Source: Mermis nigrescens
Taxonomy: Eukaryota; Nematoda; Enoplea; Mermithida; Mermithidae
Assembly (NCBI GenBank): GCA_036768485.1
Contig: JAVLUZ010000273.1
Location: 1,541,799-1,605,798 of the forward strand
DNA: 64,000 nt
Direction of reading: 5' to 3'
The notes beneath the pieces are model-generated. The model did no database searches. It was given only the letters and a program-made list of their open reading frames with translations, and was not told where the DNA came from. Shown in pieces: positions 34,003 through 44,868 of this stretch; within the stretch, counting starts at the first letter, position 1; the number at the start of each line of letters is the position of its first letter. A program made the position numbers and the translations under genes.

Positions 34003-34334
34003 TCAGTTTAAAGTATCTATACTTAACTTAAGCTCGAGCGTTTTATGTTTTGATCTACTTACATCTTTGCCGCTTTGATACGAAAGTAAGACGCACACTA
34101 ATTTATCAAAACCGCACTTCTTAAGAAAAATTCTGAGACTGTTACACTGTCTTCCGAAAATGCAAGTGAAGTTTTTTTTAAATAATTTTGTATTTAACCC
34201 TCCGTTTACCGTGCCTATGCTGGAGGCATAATGAATCACTTTTTTGGCATTTTTTCTGTTCTTCCTTATCAATGTGTCCAAAACTTCGTCTAGCCTCGTT
34301 TTGGCTTCAGTTACATCGTTTTTAATGGTTTAGC
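34003..34334 (-). CDS. Possible exon of an unknown gene, tail-to-tail with the previous one
   Basis: Minus frame of about 105 codons, including RLDEVLDTLIRKNRKNAKK and CNSLRIFLKKCGFDKLVCVL. Open upstream of its first ATG at 34281 to about 34334. Lys-rich and helical, with no recognised domain. Its stop lies 20 bases from that of 33774-33983. Confidence 0.28.
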
Positions 34335-35039
34335 TTGATGAGAAGTTATAGAGAGGTAAAAAATGAGCATTTTTTGGCCTATTTACAGTGATATTACAAA
34401 AACTGAAAAATGGGAAAACAAGGTTCTAATAAAAAATTTAGTGGTTTATTTCTTTCCAGCTTTTCAAATGCAACCCCTGGTTGTGCTTGACCCAACAGAA
34501 ATCTATTTTTTCTTGTTTTTGCATGGATATCCACTAGGCGCCTATTCTTATGCATTATAATAGTTTTTTAGTTGTCCCTTTTTCAAAAATAATTTTCACA
34601 GAAAACATACATATTTAGGAAGAGCATAAAAATTGCACTAAATGAGAGTATTAACGGTCACAGCATGTAAAGAAGGTGTAGGTTTTTTATGGGAGTTTTT
34701 GCTATGATGGTGCACTTCGACTGCAAAAACATGATGGTAGTCGGACGAGGAGGCGCCTGAGTATTTTGTTGCGTAGTGCAAAGTTGAGAGCATCGAAAGC
34801 TTATCGAATTCTCGCAGAAAAATATGATAGAACATTTAAAAATCATCGCCGTTGCTTTAAGAAGCTGTTTGTGGACTCATTAAATTTCGTTGTCTGCAGA
34901 AATTGCCTTGCCGGAGAAAAATAAACTTAGTATTGTAGTAAGTGAGGCGGCACTTACAAGCTCATCGAGCTCCGAGCTATTTTCTTCGTTTTGCGCTCAA
35001 CCCTGTAGGATGAAGTGGCGCAATTTTTTTCGGTTTAGC
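34335..35039. other. Spacer with isolated splice-like signals
   Basis: TTTATTTCTTTCCAG at 34459 precedes a 33-codon frame ending at 34560. GTTGTCTGCAG near 34900 is followed by a 36-nt segment and GTAAGTG near 34940. These could be small exons of the unknown genes nearby, but nothing ties them together. Confidence 0.25.
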
Positions 35040-35265
35040 ACTATGTACACCTGGGTGGGGGTATGCAGTATGCACCCCCTAGAAACCAAAAATACCCCCA
35101 GAATTCAATTTTTGAAATTTTGTTTTGTTTTTTTGCAATTTTTTGATGCCAATGGATAGTGCTCGATGAGAAACGTTGAAAAATGGTGTTTTTATCGCCA
35201 TACCACCTTAAGGCTATTTTGTTACCTTTGAAAAAATATTGCACCCCCAGAATTTTGGTATTCTT
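35040..35265 (-). repeat. Orphan repeat family G, inverted
   Basis: ACACCTGGGTGGGGGTATGC to GCACCCCCAGAATTTTGG, the reverse complement of the family G layout at 36490-36775. Confidence 0.7.
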
Positions 35266-35270
35266 ATAAG

Positions 35271-36330
35271 TGTAAATGTAGCGGCCCCTAACGTCTACAG
35301 AATCGACGTAGGAACCGGACTACACTGCCTTCGAGATTTACTTGGTACGTAGGTACTTAAGTCTACGCTTAGTGCTGGCCCCGATCGCGCGGCTCTGAAT
35401 GGCTTTCGATCTTTGGACCCTTACAGACCTACGGCTTCGATCCCCTCAGCCCTAATATTGCTGGCTGCTTCTGGTCGGGTGATCTCAGCAGCTACGCCCT
35501 AAGACCTAAGGCTACCTACCTAGTCTCGGAATTTGCCGCGGAGGTCAGTTGACCTATCTCAAACTCAAGTTGTTTATTTAACTTGTTTTCAATCAGTGCC
35601 TGACCAGAAATGTTTTTGGTTCCTTAATATGTGTAGCACGCTGAACAATGAAAACAACAACAACGAGCTCTACGCTGATCAATCATCCTTAAAGATTAAA
35701 TAATATTTTTGATCAATTTTTGGCTTGAGAAATAAATTATGATTTCCGAATAAAATAATCTATCATACGAAATTTACCTATCAGTCCACTATGATGGGAA
35801 GAAGTCCTTGACGTAGGGATGGTGGCCGACCTAACCCTCGGTATAACCAAAACCACTGGGTTGCTTTTCTCTAATTTTAATTCGACGAAGAAATCACGGC
35901 CTATAGCCGGACAACAAAATACGCAAAAGAAAAACGATAATATACAGACTATACAGTCGAATAACCGGCCAACGAAAAACCACAAAGCCAGACTCTAACT
36001 AAACGTTACGTAAACTGACCTCAAGGGCCATTACAGTAAAACAAATAAAGATCAAATAAACGTAATACTGATAAGCCTTTATCTCAGATCGAATATTCTC
36101 GATTGCACAAGCGGTATGCATGAAACGATTACTATTATCATACACTTAACTCTATGTTACCGGACAAGTATCTAAATGTTTTTTATTATTGAAAATTTGG
36201 GGAAATAATGGGAAGACCGAAGGCATAGCCCACAGTGCACTATCATAGATAGCTACTAGTATTGGCTATGTTATGGCTATCGCGAACTGCTAAGGCAGGT
36301 TCGCCTATACGTGTAACTCTCGTAGTTACA
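35271..36330 (-). mobile_element. Solo LTR, 1060 bp
   Basis: Reverse complement of the LTR at 6004-7062, with the same ends (TGTAACT...ATTTACA). Flanked by TAAG at 35267-35270 and 36331-36334. No internal region adjoins it, so it is a product of LTR-LTR recombination. Differences from 6004-7062 are scattered, which shows the two are not newly inserted sisters. Confidence 0.88.
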
Positions 36331-36489
36331 TAAGTAAGTATAATATGGTAATTTATTGTAATGCGATCGAAGTTATGGAAACTAAATCAATCACGTGGTA
36401 ACTGTCGCGGATTTAGTAAATGCTTTCTGAATTAACTACCATACTTGATCTTAGGTGGGTGGGGGTTTCACCTTTATACACGTAGCAGG

Positions 36490-36775
36490 GGGATGGGGGA
36501 TCCCCACCATACGTGGGCAGCGAGAAAATTCTGGGGGGGGGGTGCAAGATTTTTTTGAAGGTCGAAAAATGGCCTAAAAAATGGTGGTATGGCGATAAAA
36601 ACACCATTTTTCGACGTTTCTCATCAAGCACTATCCATTGGCATCAAAAAATTGCGAAAAAAACGAAAAAAATTTTCAAAAAATGAATTCTGTGGGGGGA
36701 TTTTGATTTCTGGGGGGTATTTTGGTTTCTGGGGGGGTGCATACCCCCCAAACCCCCCACGCCCAGGTGTGATCC
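36490..36775 (+). repeat. Orphan repeat family G
   Basis: GGGCAGCGAGAAAATTCTGG with a following G-tract, TTTTTCGACGTTTCTCATCA, CACTATCCATTGGCATCAAA, GGGGGGTGCATACCCCCC and CCCCACGCCCAGGTGTG. Confidence 0.72.
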
Positions 36776-37161
36776 CCACTCCAAAGTTGGTAGCCCACCT
36801 TATGTTGAGCATTGGTTCGGATCGCGCATGCGACCGAACACTAACCAGTGGCAGTACTCAAGCTGCCCAGTAGGATTCTACAGTATTATCCGACAGAAAC
36901 CCAGAAAAGTTGGGAAATTAAGCTACCGAATTGCAAAATCTGGCCAACAATGCTATATTTATACTTTGCAAGCATACTGATACAATAATCGCGTCCGCGA
37001 ATAAACTTTAGTCGTTTTCGAAATTCGTGAGACTTTTTTTACAGTAAGGTGACTTGAAAGCATTAAAAATTAAGCCCATCAGCACACCCGGTTGGCTATC
37101 ATTTATTGCACGTTATTTAGGTCTAAAACTTGTGCTTGGCATTCTGGGTCAGTTTCGCACT
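36776..37161. other. Spacer, nothing recognised
   Basis: Unassigned sequence between a family G and a family J copy. Confidence 0.3.
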
Positions 37162-37330
37162 TATAGTCTGTTTCACATAACTTCGTGCATAAATTCTGAG
37201 AATTTTCAATGACAGTATAGGATTACGATAATTATCTATCAGATCAATGATATATAATCGAAATCTATCAGGTTATAGTCGGAGATAGTCTTAAAATTTA
37301 TGACCAAAGTTGTGGTTAACAGACTATATG
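37162..37330. mobile_element. Family J MITE, short copy
   Basis: TATAGTCTGTTTCACATAAC at the left and TTAACAGACTATATG at the right. Compare 31800-32026. Confidence 0.5.
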
Positions 37331-37587
37331 TAGGAGCTGCGAGACCGCATGCAGCATTTTCGCGCTCGAAAAATACTTACATACACACGGAGTCGACCTC
37401 CGATTTTGTCGCTGTGAACTGAGTGGTATTATCGATAAACCACTTGGGGAAGCGCGCGCGGCGAGGTTGATATTGTTTAATGAATCATTTGATGCGAGAG
37501 GCGAGTACTAAGAAACTGCTCTTTGCCGATTGGCTGAATTGTTAATACGCTCGAATCACCATACTGTAAATAATCAAGAATTTTGAA

Positions 37588-37809
37588 ACAGACTACAGCG
37601 AACGTTTTGGTGGGAAAACAATAATAAATTCGATGAAGCTATGGCATACGGAATTATATTGTCCAAAACTGTATTGATGTACGATGCCACCAAATACTTT
37701 TGTGACTTCCTTTACGACCAAGAATTGCTTTCTGCATACAAGTTTCTGCGAAATACCACAAGTTTCCTATCCTGTTCGTTTGCATATAATATAATTATTA
37801 AGATATGTT
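37588..37809 (+). CDS. Unknown small ORF, weak
   Basis: About 70 open codons with an internal ATG at 37641, reading MAYGIILSKTVLMYDATKYF then CDFLYDQELLSAYKF. Balanced composition, but no family recognised and no splice evidence. It may be chance. Confidence 0.2.
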
Positions 37810-38249
37810 AGGTATGTAATAACTAGGTCTGTACTTTTCTTACTGTAATCTAAATTAAAGGGACATGCAATGTGCATGCGGTGCGTCCTGAATTTTCAAG
37901 TTGGGTGGGGCGGCATCACCGTTTTTTCCCCAGCGATTTGGTTGACATTATAGACCGAACCCAAATTTTTTTTCCACTTTTTCCGACTTTTTTCTACGTT
38001 TTTTGGGAGGTCTAAAAACGTTTAAAATAAAGCGCCTGTGTTGAAAAATCAGTGTTTTTTAAGTAGAAAGTTTTATGTACACATGAAATATCGGTGTTTG
38101 ATGCACTTCTTGTATAAAAATTTCGCGCTCTACAAGAAATATCACGATCAGTATACGTTATTTATGTTGAACCTTGAATTTCCTTCCTTCGGTAAAGCAT
38201 TTTTGGCCAATTTCGGGAAGTCGTTTTTGGCCATCAAAACTGGATAAAT
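37810..38249. other. Spacer, nothing certain
   Basis: A short G-rich piece (GGTGGGGCGGCATCACCG) and T-runs resemble the tail of family H or G but cannot be assigned. Confidence 0.3.
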
Positions 38250-38392
38250 CAACGATCGAGCCGGGGTAACTTTTGCCCTGTCCGGGGGCCGGGGATCAAA
38301 TTTGCCCCGGCCGGGGCCGGGGCCGGGGTAAAGGTTTGACTATATAGCTAATACCATACTAAGTATGATGTGTTTACATACGATATCGCAAC

Positions 38393-40804
38393 TAGTGATC
38401 GACCGGGGCGACTTTTTTGGCCGGGGCCGGGGCGGTACCGGGGCTGAGAAAAATCCCCGTCCCCGGACCGGGGCCGGGGCCAGGGCCGGGGCTGGCCGGG
38501 GTCAGACAAGGAAAATATTATTGCATGACACATACTTGGGGTGGGCATAGGAAAAGAAATAATGAGCGACTGCTCCATTCAGTAGTAAATGGCAAGCGCA
38601 AAGTTAGGTGCGCCTTTTCATATCAAGTTTTATTACTATTTATATATGTCACAAGAAACAAATTTAGTTCAGTGTTTCATTGTCTGAATCATCAATAAAG
38701 TCTATGTCGCTACTATTAGCACACTCTATATCATTTGAATCTTCGCTACTGCTACTGCTGCTGTAGCGATTGGATGCAATAGGTATTGGATGTAATAAAT
38801 GAGACATCACACATTCCCATAAGGGGGAGGGGTATAACCCCCTCAGGGTCCAAGACACAAGTCACCGTCAGACGATTTTTGGTGAAAACCTTTTGAATTT
38901 TTTGAACTTAATTCCCTCAGTATACATGTAACGGCTGGAAATCTAGGATAGGGGTCCCTCGCCATTTTTAGAAGAAGGGGGTTAGCGACTAGATCAAAAA
39001 TGGTAAATCACATAAAAATAGCCAAAAAGCGCAGGTTTCCGCCAAAAAATGGGGGAGGGTGGTCAAATGTTTTCTGACTTTCAAGGAAGTTCGGGGCTTC
39101 AAAGCGTGGATGGGGGATGGCCCAAACCCCCTGTCACATGTATATTCCTCGGCCATTTTCAGGGAAGGGGGTAAGCGGCTCTATTTTGCAGCCGCTTACC
39201 CCCTGAAAATCTTTAAAATGGTAGAATTTGCAATAAGGAATTCTACACCTTTTTACAGTTTTTGTTCTTCAAAAATCTTTGCACATGTACAAAGACGGAC
39301 CTGAAACGTCTTTGTACATCAGCAAAAATCTTCGCCGAATACAAAAAGACCGTGCTTCTAAATGTGATAATTCGGCCTGAATTTAGTTGATAATATTAGT
39401 TCGGCGCGAAGTGCCGAAATTTTTATGAGCTTTTGATGGAATTCACACACAAAACTCGACTGAGAAAGCTAAAACAACTTGTACTACAAAATCAGAAATA
39501 TTACAAAAATTGTAATATGCGAATTAAATCTTGTAATAAGCAACACTGCGCTTAGAATGGAAAAATGGAAAAATGTCAAATATTCAGAAACCCAAAAATT
39601 AGCCAAATAAGCTACTAAAGGTTGAAAAACTATGTTCTACCACACTGAAATCGTTACTGTACCATATTAAAGTATACAAAAATTTGCATGTACAAAACAG
39701 TGTTTTTTTGTATTCGCCAAAGATTTTTCCCGATGTACAAAGACTTTTCAGGACAATCTTTGTACATGTACAAAGATTTTTGGGAAGATAAAAACTGTAA
39801 AAAGGTGGTAAATTCGAAAAAATTTTCGGCGCTTCGCTCCGATATGAAAACTTGTCTGTCCTATATATCTTTAAAAGGGCAAAATTTGTATTTAGAATGG
39901 AAAAATGTCAAATTTTTAGGCGCTTTGCGCCGTTTTGAGACAATTTTAGTAATTTTTGGCGTTAGAAACCCAGAAATTAGCTAAAATATACAATCAAAAG
40001 TCAAAAGACCCTGTTTTACCACACTAAAATCGCTACTGTACCATATTATAGTAACCAAAAATGTTTAAAAATATATTTATATAATATAGCTACAAAAATT
40101 TGTTAGCTCATACAAAGACCTTTTCGGAGATCTTTGTACAAGCACAAGAAGCTCGTACAACAAAATAGAGTCGGCTAATAACAGTCCACCACTTAATTTT
40201 CTGGTCCTCCAATTTGGGATTTCATCCCTCCCTCAACTCTGGACCTTAGGAAACTATTTGAGACATATTAAGTTTATCGGATCGGACGCAATTCTGCAGC
40301 GTAGTTTACATTCGCCTATAATTAACCTCCGTCCTAATAACTATTACAAAAGAAACGCGTTTTAAAGCCCGTGGTTCCCATTCAATTAAATGTAAAAGTG
40401 TTTTTTGTAAAAATAGTTTGTTGAAAACACACAATTTCCAACTAGAAATATAACGTATTTGTCAACTCTAAATCTTTTAGCCATAGCTATGAATGAATGA
40501 GTTAAAAGTAGCATTTAGTTTAAATAAGTTAAGTGGAGGAATCAAAAACATGCAGATTTTCCTGAACATTTTTTCAGTAAAGGATTAAGTAAGTATACAT
40601 ATGGTCTAATCAGTACAGTTCTCAAAATTAAAACTTGCTCATTGATAAATAAGTGCCAGTATCACAGCCTGTATCAAAATACGAATTACACTAAATTTTT
40701 CCCCGGCCCCGGCCATTTTTTGACCTTGCCCCGGCCGGGGCCGGGGATGCTCAAAAATGGCCGGGGATTGCCGGGGCGGGGGCCGGGGCCCCGGTCGATC
40801 ACTA
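38393..40804. mobile_element. hAT-1 copy 1, 2412 bp, exact 8-bp target duplication
   Basis: TAGTGATCGACC left and GGTCGATCACTA right, flanked by ATCGCAAC at 38385-38392 and 40805-40812. CCGGGG tandem motifs sit just inside both ends. The interior matches copy 2 (44533-47729) in reverse and contains an old MITE (about 39695-40060). No full transposase. Confidence 0.92.
38664..38830 (-). pseudogene. Acidic C-terminal tail fragment of a hAT-1 protein
   Basis: Frame SNRYSSSSSSEDSNDIEC, then DIDFIDDSDNETLN and a stop. Copy 2 encodes the same with substitutions and ends NETLD. It resembles the acidic tail after the dimerisation domain at 40883-41140. The domain itself is lost here. Confidence 0.5.
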
Positions 40805-40882
40805 ATCGCAACATACTTATCATAATTACACTAGTCACCAAGCAACTTCAACAATATTTTATTCAATCATTACATTTAACAT

Positions 40883-41140
40883 TTACAGTTGTTCATCAGA
40901 AATGCTATCGTTATCGCTGTCTTCACTTTCATCTTCGCATTTTTCGTCACTTTCATCGGGTTCTGGTAATGACACCGTTTTGTAGCCGACAGCTTTCAAG
41001 TTGTGCTTCAGAAACAGAAGCCTTTGAACGTTCATTGCTTTCAGCCTGTTTCGCTTGCCATTCGCTATGTCACGTGCTGTTTTAAACTCCCTTTCACTAG
41101 CGACAGAACCGATTGGCGGCGAAAGATACTTCTGAGCCAG
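40883..41140 (-). pseudogene. hAT transposase last exon (dimerisation domain)
   Basis: Encodes LAQKYLSPPIGSVASEREF, RNRLKAMNVQRLLFLKHN and an acidic tail ending DSISDEQL. The SxxSERxF and R..L.......FL+.N pattern is the hAT C-terminal dimerisation domain (Dimer_Tnp_hAT). The acceptor is ATTTTTAAG|CTGG on the minus strand. It joins in phase to 41404-41538. The domain looks intact, but no catalytic domain was found upstream, so the gene is incomplete. Confidence 0.8.
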
Positions 41141-41403
41141 CTTAAAAATGTTCATATCCATTGTGATATAATTTGGCATCTCATGTAATATCACGAGAAT
41201 CCAAAAAAGTTGATTTTTACTGGGTTGCAGTAATTTATGATTTTTATCAACATGTTAAAACTCTTTTCTAATTTAATTTTTCAACTACGAGTAATTTTCA
41301 AATAGTTTCTTTTGACTGAAATTTATATGATTTAAAATTCGTGGTGTGTCGATCTTAAATACGGCTTTCATATACAACAACAATGGAAATTTTTTGTACT
41401 TAC

Positions 41404-41538
41404 AATTGCCATTTCTGGATATCTTGCTCGGTTGACTTTCCAAAAAAGTAGCGGACAATCGTCGTAGGAGATTCTGTTTTCTTTTAGGTAGCCATCAACC
41501 AACGATTTGGCTTGGGTGTATGTATCCGAGGCCGTGTG
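41404..41538 (-). pseudogene. hAT transposase penultimate exon
   Basis: Encodes YTQAKSLVDGYLKENR, DDCPLLFWKVNRARYPEMA and then I at the donor ATT|GTAAGT. Joined across a 263-nt intron it gives PEMAI-LAQKYLS, the expected hAT order (PL.FWK..... yP.LA..A.kYLs.P). Upstream of about 41538 the frame meets a stop, while an acidic run continues in another frame, so a frameshift is likely. Confidence 0.72.
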
Positions 41539-41540
41539 CA

Positions 41541-42100
41541 TCTTCATTACTTAAACCGTCTTGTTCGTCGCTACTGCTATCATCCATACATTCGAACAGC
41601 CTCAATTAAAATACTTTTGTACATCTCTTAATTAGGAATAAATATGGGGAAATTTATATATATTCTTGCTCGGAATTTAGTGCTGATTCCAAAAATATAA
41701 AAATTAATAAGTTTTATTAAGATTTCAGGAAATTTACTTTCAAATTTGAGGAAGCTAGTCCAATTTTTTTCTATGCTGTTTATCTTTTTTGCCTAAGCCT
41801 TCCTATTGTTCTGGTTATTGTTCTCTTCTCTGCCTTCTCGCCTGGTCATGGTTCACAAGTAAAAAATCGTATACACTATAATACATGCACGATGATTTAA
41901 CACAACATATGAGTTTGGCTGGTTGGATTGAACTGATATATGTAGATGAAACAATGTTCCTGCATAGAAACGAATGATTTTATGTTGGTGCACGTTTGTG
42001 TCTATGTGCAGGGTGCTTTAGATTATAAAATTGACTACTATTCTTTGCAGCTTTTTATGAGTAGTAAAGAGAGTCTGCCCGCTTTTATAATTCAATTCAA
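41541..42100. other. Rest of the outer hAT-1-related element
   Basis: No catalytic transposase motifs seen. A 77-codon plus-strand frame (41946-42179) runs into the CCGGGG terminal block and is not supported. Confidence 0.4.
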
Positions 42101-42189
42101 GCATGAAAAGCAAAAACCCCGGCCCCGGCTATTTTCAAAATTTGCCCCGGCCGGGGCCGAGGACCGGCTCGATCACTGACTATAATTTA

Positions 42190-42965
42190 TTGACTGGCGC
42201 AAAGCGCCAGAAAATTTTGAAAAATTAGCTCTCCAAATCATTTTTGCATTACAAAAACTGTGCAGACGGTAAGGATTTTCAATCGTAGTGGAGTTCTAAG
42301 ACCAGATTATGGATGAAAATGCTGCAATTGGCGCCGGGCGGCTTTTTGTAGTTTCACCTCTCTAAAACGCATTATTGCATTACAAAAACTAACCGAATCC
42401 GTGCAGAAGATAAGGATTTTCAATCGCTGTAAAGTTCTAGATCAAATTGTCGATAAAAATGCTGCAATTGACGCGGCGCGGCTTAAAGATTAATAACAAA
42501 AAAGAATTAAATCAATTCGGCGAAAAATTTTTGTAGTTTCACTTCTCTAAAACGCATTTTCGCATTACAAAAACTAAGTGAATCCGTGCAGAAGATACGG
42601 ATTTTCAATCGTTGTAAAGTTCTCGATCAAATTGTCGATAAAAATGCTGCAATTGACGGCGCGGCTTAAAGATTAATAACAAAAAAAAATTAAATCAATT
42701 CGGCGCGAAGCGCTAAAAATTTTTTGTAGTTTCACTTCTCTAAAACGCATTTTTGCATTACAAAAACTAAATGAATCCGTGCAGAAGATAAGGATTTTCA
42801 ATCGTCGTGAAGTTCTAGACCAGATTGTCGATAAAAATGCTGCAATTGGCATGGCGGGGCTTAAAGATCAATAGTAAGTAAGAATTAAATCAATTCGGCG
42901 CGAAGCGTCGAAAAATTTTGAAGTTTCACCTCTCTAAAACGCATTTTTAACATTACAAAAATTTT
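42190..42965 (+). repeat. Tandem repeat of about 185 bp, four copies plus a partial
   Basis: Each unit runs GGCGC(G/A)AAGCGCC-like hairpin, AAATTTT, GTTTCAC(C/T)TCTCTAAAACG, CATTACAAAAACT, AAGGATTTTCAATCG, AAAAATGCTGCAATTG, GGCTTAAAGATTAATA. Starts near 42190, 42350, 42520 and 42705, with a last partial at about 42898. Confidence 0.82.
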
Positions 42966-43069
42966 CCACAAATGCCAACCAAGCCCAAAAATTTTTTCCA
43001 TTCCCTAAAATTTTGGTTGACAAATAGACTGAAAAGTGGAAAAAAACGGTGGGCAGTATGGTTGCCGAG

Positions 43070-43345
43070 TTTGGGGTTTTCCTTAATTTTCAGGGTTTCT
43101 GAGACTGTTGGGGTTTTTTAATTGTAAGGGTTTTTTCTGGATAGAGTTGAAGTTGCTTCACCGAGATGACCTCAAAAATTAGTATAGGTAAATGCAAAAA
43201 ATAGCATTGAAACTACGTTGTTCCACAGTTTCTGGTCAATTTCAAGCATTTTAAAGAAAATTTCGATTTTCATCCATTTTCGGCCTTGTTTTTGCCTTAT
43301 TTTCCCCAGTAAGTTTTCAGAACTCCTGCGGGGTCAGTCCGGTTT
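43070..43345 (+). repeat. Orphan repeat family F, diverged
   Basis: GATGACCTCAAAAATTAGTA, TGAAACTACGTTGTTCCAC, GTCAATTTCAAGCATTTT and CCCAGTAAGTTTTCAG follow the family order. Confidence 0.5.
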
Positions 43346-43756
43346 CTCCTGCGGGGTTGCGAGGTTGCTCAGCTGCCAGCAGGGATAGAAAAAATCCAGA
43401 TTCGAAAATTTTGAATTTTGGGTTTTTTCTGAGTTTTTGGGTTTTATTAGGGTTTTATTGGGTGTTTTTTATGGAAATGACAACTAGAGTTACATGCAGT
43501 AGCTGGAAATACTTCCAACAGCTGCAAGACACAAAACAATTGGCACTTTATGCAGTTTAGGAGGACAACAATTAAATTTTTTCTTAAAAATTACCATTTT
43601 GGGGGTCATTTTGCACGTTGATAATGAATCCAGAATTCTTTTCTGATTTCAGACAAGATTTGGGTGAAAAATGAGGTTTTTTGAAAAATTTCAAAAAAAA
43701 TTTTTTTTGGTATTTTTCAGTTTTGAATTTGTGGCGACAGCGATTGCTTGCGGATT
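43346..43756. other. Spacer with GGGTTTT-rich stretch
   Basis: GGGTTTTTTCTGAGTTTTTG and related words at 43410-43460 have a counterpart AACCCAAAAAACCCA at 49020-49070. No gene recognised. Confidence 0.3.
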
Positions 43757-43863
43757 CAGATTGGTGCCAGACATGGGCTAAGCCTAAGGCATAAATGGAG
43801 CGAAAATTGCTCTGCAATTTTCGCTTCATATATCTCAGGCTTAGTCCATGCGCTGGCATCAAT
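43757..43863. ncRNA. Long hairpin of about 107 nt, precursor-like
   Basis: GCCAGACATGGGCTAAGCCT on the 5' arm pairs with AGGCTTAGTCCATGCGCTGGC-like sequence on the 3' arm. The inner stem AGCGAAAATTGC/GCAATTTTCGCT is perfect around a loop of three bases. Each arm is about 50 nt with a few mismatches, within the size range of miRNA precursors, but also what a short foldback MITE would look like. The very small loop argues somewhat against a miRNA. The strand is not determined. Confidence 0.45.
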
Positions 43864-44524
43864 GTGAATGCACATAACTAAGCCTAAGACATTGGTTACC
43901 CCGCTCAGTCACAGTTCCCTGGCGCTTCGGAGCAAAATAAATGGAATTCTTCACTGGCATGCAAAATTATCCTAGAATTTTCGACAAAAACATTAAAAAT
44001 ATTTGTTGAAATTATTGAAAAAAATTACGAAAGCTTGATTTTTTACCCATGATTCTGTCGAAAATCAAAAATGAATGCTAAATTCATCGCCAGCATGCAA
44101 AATTAGCCTAGAATGTGCAAAAATACGAAGAAAATTTTTTTTTGCAATTTTTCACAAAAATGACAAAAAAACCTGATTTTTCACCAAAATTTTGTCTGAA
44201 ATCGAAAATGAATGCTGGATTCGTTTTCAGGATACAAAATTACCCCAGAAAATGATAATTTTGGATGTTCTCCTTATTTGCATAAGTGCCAAACAATCAA
44301 AGAACAACAACTTTATTCAGCTAATATTGAAATCCAACTACAAAATCGCTCGTTCATTGCGACTGCCACATATATGTATGTATCTTTCTCTTCAATGCTC
44401 GGACATTACCAGATTTTAATCAAAAAATGCACTAGCTCTCAAAAAAATATTTGGAAATATGCCATATCAGGCTCGTAACCATTTTTCTATAAAATTAAAT
44501 TGCACACTTGCAAGCCTGTTCAGA
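43864..44524. other. Spacer, nothing certain
   Basis: Contains several CATGCAAAATTA / TGAATGCT words repeated between 43950 and 44240, suggesting an old tandem duplication of about 130 bp. The ORFs at 44192-44478 are unsupported. Confidence 0.3.
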
Positions 44525-44868
44525 AATGATGGTAGTGATCGACCAGGGCCCTGGCCCCGGCCCGGCAGTCCACGGCCATTTCTAAGCATCCCGGCCCCGG
44601 CCGGGGCAAGGTCAAAAAATGGCCGGGGCCGGGGAAAAATTTAGTGTAATTCGTATTTTGTACAGGCTGTGACACTCGGCACTTATTTATCAATGAGCAA
44701 GTGTTAATTTTGACAACTGTACTGATTAGACCATATGTATACTTACTTAGTCCTTGTTATAACTTTGCTACTGTGTATAAATGGGCTTTTACTGAATGAA
44801 CGTTCAGGAAAATCTGCATGTTTTCGATTCTTTCACTTAACTTATTTAAACTAAAGGCTACTTCCAAC

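Larger units (their letters stand above)
38250..42178 (-). mobile_element. Outer hAT-1-related element carrying a transposase relic, hosting a nested hAT-1
   Basis: Left end C-AACGATCGAGCCGGGG and right end CCGGCTCGATCACTG are inverted, each followed by (CCGGGG)n blocks with AAATTTGCCCCGGCC in both. A spliced transposase C-terminus lies between (minus strand). Target duplications are not preserved. A complete 2.4-kb hAT-1 copy has inserted into its left third. Confidence 0.65.

Noticed and set aside
38260..38520. CpG-island promoter
   Set aside because: The GC-rich blocks are CCGGGG tandem repeats at hAT-1 termini, found at every element end.
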